From DUAG01 sp046756865 (GTDB lineage: Bacteria > Nitrospirota > Nitrospiria > SBBL01 > JAADHI01), in assembly GCA_046756865.1 (NCBI GenBank), contig JBHHXE010000084.1, positions 1 to 9,825 on the forward strand: a stretch of DNA of 9,825 nt. Reading direction: 5' to 3'. The position numbers and the translations under genes are program-made. The notes beneath the pieces were generated by a model, which saw only the letters and a list, made by a program, of their open reading frames with translations, searched no databases and was not told the origin of the DNA. Of the stretch, positions 7,082-9,825 are shown piece by piece; the stretch's first letter is position 1, and each line of letters begins with the position of its first letter.

Positions 7082-7759
7082 ATGAATGAGATTGCCCGTT
7101 CCCTTAATCGGATTCAAAATGCCTTACACACGACGGCCAAAAGGGTAGGTAGGCCTTCGCGGGAGATTATCCTGGTTGGCGCTTCAAAGCGTGTTTCAGC
7201 GGAAAGGATCGAAGAGGCAGCGGAAAGTGGGCTCCGAACCTTTGGTGAAAACAGGGTGCAGGAGGCATACGCAAAATTTCAGAAAACCGGACTCAGAGAT
7301 AAGATAGATTCACTTCACCTGATTGGTCCGCTTCAGACGAACAAGGTGAAACGTGCGGTTGGATTTTTTGATCTTATTCATTCTTTAGATTCGGTGCATT
7401 TGGCAGAGAAGATTGCAAAGGAAGCGGAAAAACGTTCGTTGAGACAGGCGGTTTTGGTTCAGGTCAATATCAGTGGCGAAGAACGTAAACACGGGGTTTC
7501 AGTCAAAGAGGCCCCCGGTTTGGTCAACCTGGTACGGCGGAAATCGCATCTTTCCCTTCTGGGGTTGATGACCATCCCGCCTTATCATGAAGACCCGGAG
7601 CAGTCACGGCCTTACTTTTCCGCGCTTCGTGAACTGGGCGGCGCATTAGGATTAAGCCGTTTCTCTATGGGTATGTCGGCAGATTTTGAGGTGGCCATTG
7701 AAGAGGGGGCGACCTGGGTCAGAATCGGGACTGCTATGTTCGGGCAAAGAGAGGTTTAG
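7082..7759 (+). CDS. yggS: YggS/PLPBP family pyridoxal phosphate homeostasis protein
   Basis: YggS (YlmE in Bacillus, PLPBP in man) is a single-domain TIM-barrel protein that binds PLP and affects B6 vitamer and amino acid pools; no enzymatic reaction is established. The 225-aa length is typical. K36 in LVGASK is the expected PLP Schiff-base lysine. FGENRVQE (54-61), HLIGPLQTNK (79-88), VNISGEERKHGV (128-139), SMGMSADFE (195-203) and WVRIGTAMFGQR (212-223) are family signatures, the last two around the phosphate-binding loops. The gene begins 9 nt after pgeF with only a weak ribosome binding site (GGGA), which suggests reliance on coupling. proC follows after one base, a frequent pairing in bacteria. 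Confidence 0.95.
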   Translation: MNEIARSLNRIQNALHTTAKRVGRPSREIILVGASKRVSAERIEEAAESGLRTFGENRVQEAYAKFQKTGLRDKIDSLHLIGPLQTNKVKRAVGFFDLIHSLDSVHLAEKIAKEAEKRSLRQAVLVQVNISGEERKHGVSVKEAPGLVNLVRRKSHLSLLGLMTIPPYHEDPEQSRPYFSALRELGGALGLSRFSMGMSADFEVAIEEGATWVRIGTAMFGQREV

Positions 7760-7760
7760 C

Positions 7761-8594
7761 GTGGTACAGAAAAAAACGCCCAAAAAGGTGGTCCGTCTTG
7801 CATTCCTCGGCTCGGGAAACATGGCTGAGGCAATGATCAAGGGGGTTATCGATGCGGGGTTGTTTAAACCGTCTGCGATCATCATATCCGATCTTTCTGA
7901 TCAGCGACTGCAAATGATGGGTGAAAAATATGGTGTTGGCACAACCCGTTCAAACAGAGAAGCCGTTCGCGATGGGGACATCATTATCGTGGGGGTCAAG
8001 CCCGGCGCTGTTGATGCGGTACTGGCTGAGGTCCGTTCGGAGTTGGGGAAGAAGTTGCTTATCTCCGTTGCTGCGGGGGTTCCCTTGTCGAGACTGGCAT
8101 CTGCATTGGAACGGGAGGCAAAGATCATCCGGGCAATGCCGAATGCACCCGCGCTGGTACAATCCGGAGCGACGGTCCTATCACCTGGAAAAGGGGTCGG
8201 AAAAGAATCCCTGGGATGGGTCTTGCGCATCTTTGAATCGATTGGCAAGGCCTGGGTGTTGGATGAGCGCTACCTTGATGCAGTGACCGGACTTTCCGGA
8301 AGCGGTCCGGCTTTTGTATTTCTGATGATTGAGGCGATGGCTGACGGGGGTGTCAAGAGCGGCCTCCCGCGAGATATTGCCCTCTCCCTGGCAGTACAAA
8401 CAGTCCGGGGTGCGGCGCAATTGGTTTTTCAAACAGGGGAACATCCGGCGCGGTTAAAGGATTTTGTCGCTTCACCCAAAGGGACGACGATTGCGGGTCT
8501 TCAGAAGCTTGAAGACGGAAAGGTCCGCGCCGCCTTTCTCGCAGCGGTCGAGGCGGCGGCATGCCGGTCCGGAGAACTAGGGAAGGGGGAGTAA
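7761..8594 (+). CDS. proC: Pyrroline-5-carboxylate reductase (ProC)
   Basis: ProC catalyses the last step of proline synthesis, reducing 1-pyrroline-5-carboxylate with NAD(P)H in the cytoplasm. The protein is 277 aa, close to the family norm. The Rossmann loop FLGSGNMAEAM is at 15-25, RAMPNAPA marks the middle of the NAD(P)H domain, and TGLSGSGPAF opens the all-helical dimerisation domain. The family signature appears as VASPKGTTIAGL, with Lys where many members have Gly or Asn after the Pro. GTG 7761 is chosen because GAGAGG lies 6-7 nt upstream and only one base separates it from the yggS stop. An open frame continues upstream to 7686 inside yggS, but it encodes residues unlike any ProC N-terminus. 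The proline gene appears to be carried within a division operon. Confidence 0.96.
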   Translation: MVQKKTPKKVVRLAFLGSGNMAEAMIKGVIDAGLFKPSAIIISDLSDQRLQMMGEKYGVGTTRSNREAVRDGDIIIVGVKPGAVDAVLAEVRSELGKKLLISVAAGVPLSRLASALEREAKIIRAMPNAPALVQSGATVLSPGKGVGKESLGWVLRIFESIGKAWVLDERYLDAVTGLSGSGPAFVFLMIEAMADGGVKSGLPRDIALSLAVQTVRGAAQLVFQTGEHPARLKDFVASPKGTTIAGLQKLEDGKVRAAFLAAVEAAACRSGELGKGE

Positions 8595-8597
8595 AGG

Positions 8598-8897
8598 ATG
8601 TTTGTCGCGGGGAATTTTATATCAGCCTTGGCGCAGGTCATAGACGTGGTTCTGCAGATATATATGTGGATCATCATTGCCAGGGCGCTGCTTTCATGGG
8701 TGAATCCGGACCCCTATAATGCGATTGTTCAATTTTTGTACAAGGCGACGGAACCGGTGCTTTACCCGATCCGCCGTGCAACGGGATCATTCGGCAGCGG
8801 ACTTGATCTTTCCCCGATGATTGTTATCCTGGCGATTATGTTTCTCAAGAGTTTTGTGGTCGCCTCTCTTTATGGCCTGGCGAGCCGACTTCGGTAG
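8598..8897 (+). CDS. YggT/YlmG family small membrane protein
   Basis: This is a 99-aa integral membrane protein with two transmembrane segments, about residues 8-33 and 73-94. Between them lies the conserved family core: RALLSWVNPDP (29-39), TEPVLYPIRR (51-60) and LDLSP (69-73). The family (YGGT; YlmG in Bacillus and plastids, YggT in E. coli) has no defined biochemical activity, but relatives are linked to division, nucleoid or plastid morphology and osmotic tolerance, and they often sit next to yggS, proC or divIVA. The ATG comes three bases after the proC stop, with a purine-rich GGAAGGGGGAG ribosome binding region inside the end of proC, so the two are co-translated. It appears to be the last gene of the tightly packed block. 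Confidence 0.92.
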   Translation: MFVAGNFISALAQVIDVVLQIYMWIIIARALLSWVNPDPYNAIVQFLYKATEPVLYPIRRATGSFGSGLDLSPMIVILAIMFLKSFVVASLYGLASRLR

Positions 8898-8970
8898 GAA
8901 ACATTTGGAGAGATAAAGGTAAGGAAAAGGAATTCAAAAAGAAAAGATTCTTGTACCGAATGATGAACGC

Positions 8971-8998
8971 GTAAAAAGCCTTCATTCCAGCTTTTTAT
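8971..8998 (+). terminator. AT-rich hairpin between yggT and divIVA, possible weak terminator or attenuator
   Basis: TAAAAAGC (8972-8979) and GCTTTTTA (8990-8997) form a perfect 8-bp stem, extended by a G.U pair, with a 10-nt loop. A U-run lies in the right arm, as in many bidirectional rho-independent terminators, but only two G-C pairs close the loop and no U-tail follows the stem, so termination would be weak. The surrounding 136-nt gap (8898-9033) contains no gene that I can support; its left half is a purine-rich tract. Confidence 0.35.
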
Positions 8999-9033
8999 GA
9001 GATCGTCAATGATTGTAAAAGGAGAACTTTGGT

Positions 9034-9555
9034 ATGAAAATTACACCACTCGAAATTCGCCAGATGACTTTTCAAAAATCCTTCAGGGGGTACCCCCCTT
9101 TCGAGGTCGATGCCTTTTTGGAAAGTCTGGCAGATGAAGTTGAGGAAATCTTGCATGAAAATGTTGCCCTCAAAGAAAAAATGGAGGCGCAAGATCAGAA
9201 GATAGCGGAATTGAAGAAGACAGAGGGAGCGATGACCGATACCCTGCTGACGGCTCAGAAGGCTATAGAAGGGATTCGGGGAGCGGCTCAAAAAGAAGGA
9301 GAACTCATTATACGACAAGCCGAGATTCAGGCCGAAGAGGTAACCGGAGAAGCCCTCAAACATGTGACCCATCTTCAGGGAGAGTTGGTCAATCTTCGGA
9401 GGCAAAGGAGCTTTCTGGTTGAGAACGTTCGATCGCTTATCCATAGCTTGGAGCGGACTTTGTCCTGGGAGAACGAAAAAGAAGAGGAAGTGGTCAGAGA
9501 GAAAGAACCTAAACGTAACTTAATTAGTGGTCCGCGCCCTGAGTCCCTGTTGTGA
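9034..9555 (+). CDS. divIVA: DivIVA domain-containing protein
   Basis: DivIVA proteins are cytoplasmic coiled-coil proteins that bind negatively curved membrane at poles and septa and recruit partners controlling division-site choice, polar growth or chromosome attachment. The protein is 173 aa. The N-terminal lipid-binding domain is clear: ITPLEIRQMTFQKSFRGY (3-20), with F17 and R18 in the positions of the membrane-inserting residues of B. subtilis DivIVA. From about residue 28 to 75, and again from about 95 to 145, heptad-like Leu, Glu and Lys patterns predict coiled coils. The C-terminus (about 146-173) is charged and probably disordered. FRGY is followed by Pro-Pro where many members have acidic residues. 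GGAG at 9021-9024 lies nine bases before the ATG. The 136-nt gap upstream leaves open a separate promoter. Confidence 0.93.
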   Translation: MKITPLEIRQMTFQKSFRGYPPFEVDAFLESLADEVEEILHENVALKEKMEAQDQKIAELKKTEGAMTDTLLTAQKAIEGIRGAAQKEGELIIRQAEIQAEEVTGEALKHVTHLQGELVNLRRQRSFLVENVRSLIHSLERTLSWENEKEEEVVREKEPKRNLISGPRPESLL

Positions 9556-9559
9556 TGAA

Positions 9560-9569
9560 GGGCATGCCC
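9560..9569. repeat. 10-bp perfect palindrome between divIVA and the HicB-like gene
   Basis: GGGCATGCCC is a perfect palindrome in the 39-nt gap, starting five bases after the divIVA stop and about 25 bases before the next ATG. Its short centre makes it a poor RNA hairpin; as DNA it could be a protein-binding site, but a single copy can arise by chance. Confidence 0.3.
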
Positions 9570-9594
9570 CTAACTTTCTGTCTAGGAGGGAGTA

Positions 9595-9825
9595 ATGAGC
9601 TACTATGTTTACGTCACCAAGACCCCCCGGTATTTTTCTGCCGAGGTTCCCGCTCTCCCCGGTTGTCGGACCATTGGCCGGTCTGAAGCCGAGGTTATTG
9701 ATAATATCCGTGATATTGTCCGCGGCTATTATCAGAGCATGAGAAAACGAAACAAGGCTGTTCCGAAGGTAAAGGTAGTCAAAGTTTCAAACCGGGAGCC
9801 AGAGGGGTCTCTCCCGCGGCAGGGG
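9595..9825 (+). CDS. HicB-like small protein (UPF0150-type fold), 3'-truncated by window edge
   Basis: 77 codons are visible with no stop. The start is an ATG with AGGAGGGAG (9584-9592) just upstream, a strong ribosome binding site. The pattern YYVYVTKTPRYFSAEVPALPGC (residues 3-24), then TIGRSEAEVIDNIRDIVRGYYQSM, matches the HicB-like half-RNase-H fold: an N-terminal strand pair, the PGC turn, a Gly before a Ser/Thr, and a helix containing an I/A-x-N-I segment. HicB proteins neutralise HicA mRNA interferases in type II toxin-antitoxin systems, although many stand-alone members have no known toxin. No HicA-sized gene lies upstream, where it usually sits. The basic tail after residue 49 (KRNKAVPKVKVVKV) is not a DNA-binding domain I recognise, and a C-terminal one could lie past the edge. 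The family call is fair; an antitoxin role is unproven. Confidence 0.65.
   Translation, partial: MSYYVYVTKTPRYFSAEVPALPGCRTIGRSEAEVIDNIRDIVRGYYQSMRKRNKAVPKVKVVKVSNREPEGSLPRQG

Noticed and set aside
7686..7760. Upstream extension of proC inside yggS
   Set aside because: The extra 25 residues match no ProC N-terminus and lack a ribosome binding site. GTG 7761 has GAGAGG at good spacing.
8951..8977. Possible sigma-70-like promoter TTGTAC-15-TAAAAA before divIVA
   Set aside because: The spacing is two bases short and the -10 box is weak. I cannot separate it from chance in an AT-rich gap.
1..9825. tRNA, rRNA, CRISPR array, insertion sequence, integrase or prophage genes
   Set aside because: No repeat-spacer pattern, no transposase or integrase motif, and no gene-free stretch over 136 nt where an RNA gene could lie.

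Overview
The window is a collinear, all plus-strand stretch of a division and cell wall (dcw) cluster from a bacterium that is probably diderm. In order it holds the end of murC, then murB, ddl, ftsQ, ftsA, ftsZ, pgeF, yggS, proC, a yggT-family membrane gene, divIVA, and the start of a HicB-like gene that runs off the right edge. Base composition is mixed, roughly half G+C by eye. Every gene resembles a well-known housekeeping family, and I see no mobile element, CRISPR array, tRNA or rRNA. The murC-murB-ddl-ftsQ-ftsA-ftsZ order resembles Gram-negative dcw clusters. The pgeF-yggS-yggT-divIVA tail resembles the ylm region of Gram-positives. This mixture occurs in groups such as Nitrospirota and former deltaproteobacteria; I lean to Nitrospirota or a relative, as an inference from gene order and protein flavour only.

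Left part (1-3789), precursor synthesis and divisome scaffold: MurC (L-Ala ligase), MurB (UDP-MurNAc-forming reductase) and Ddl (D-Ala-D-Ala ligase) make the cytoplasmic peptidoglycan precursor. FtsQ is the single-pass divisome protein with a POTRA domain. murC and murB overlap by 4 nt, ddl follows after 33 nt, and ftsQ after 55 nt if the downstream start is used.

Middle part (3790-6299), Z-ring: ftsA starts at a TTG fixed by a GGAGGA Shine-Dalgarno sequence. ftsZ has an ATG, a very strong Shine-Dalgarno sequence and a hairpin directly against it. A 29-codon reading frame bridges ftsQ and ftsA.

Right part (6299-8897), a tight operon tail: pgeF, yggS, proC and yggT are separated by -1 to 9 nt and are almost certainly co-transcribed and translationally coupled. 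PgeF proofreads errors made by MurC. YggS handles pyridoxal phosphate (PLP). ProC makes proline. YggT is a small two-helix membrane protein.

A 136-nt gap (8898-9033) with a purine-rich tract and an AT-rich hairpin separates this block from divIVA, a coiled-coil protein that recognises curved membrane. A short gap with a 10-bp palindrome then leads to a HicB-like small protein with no HicA-like gene upstream of it. I found no clearly new biological system. The points most worth a second look are the hairpin at ftsZ, the mini-ORF before ftsA, the hybrid dcw/ylm layout with proC where sepF often lies, and the HicB-like gene next to divIVA.
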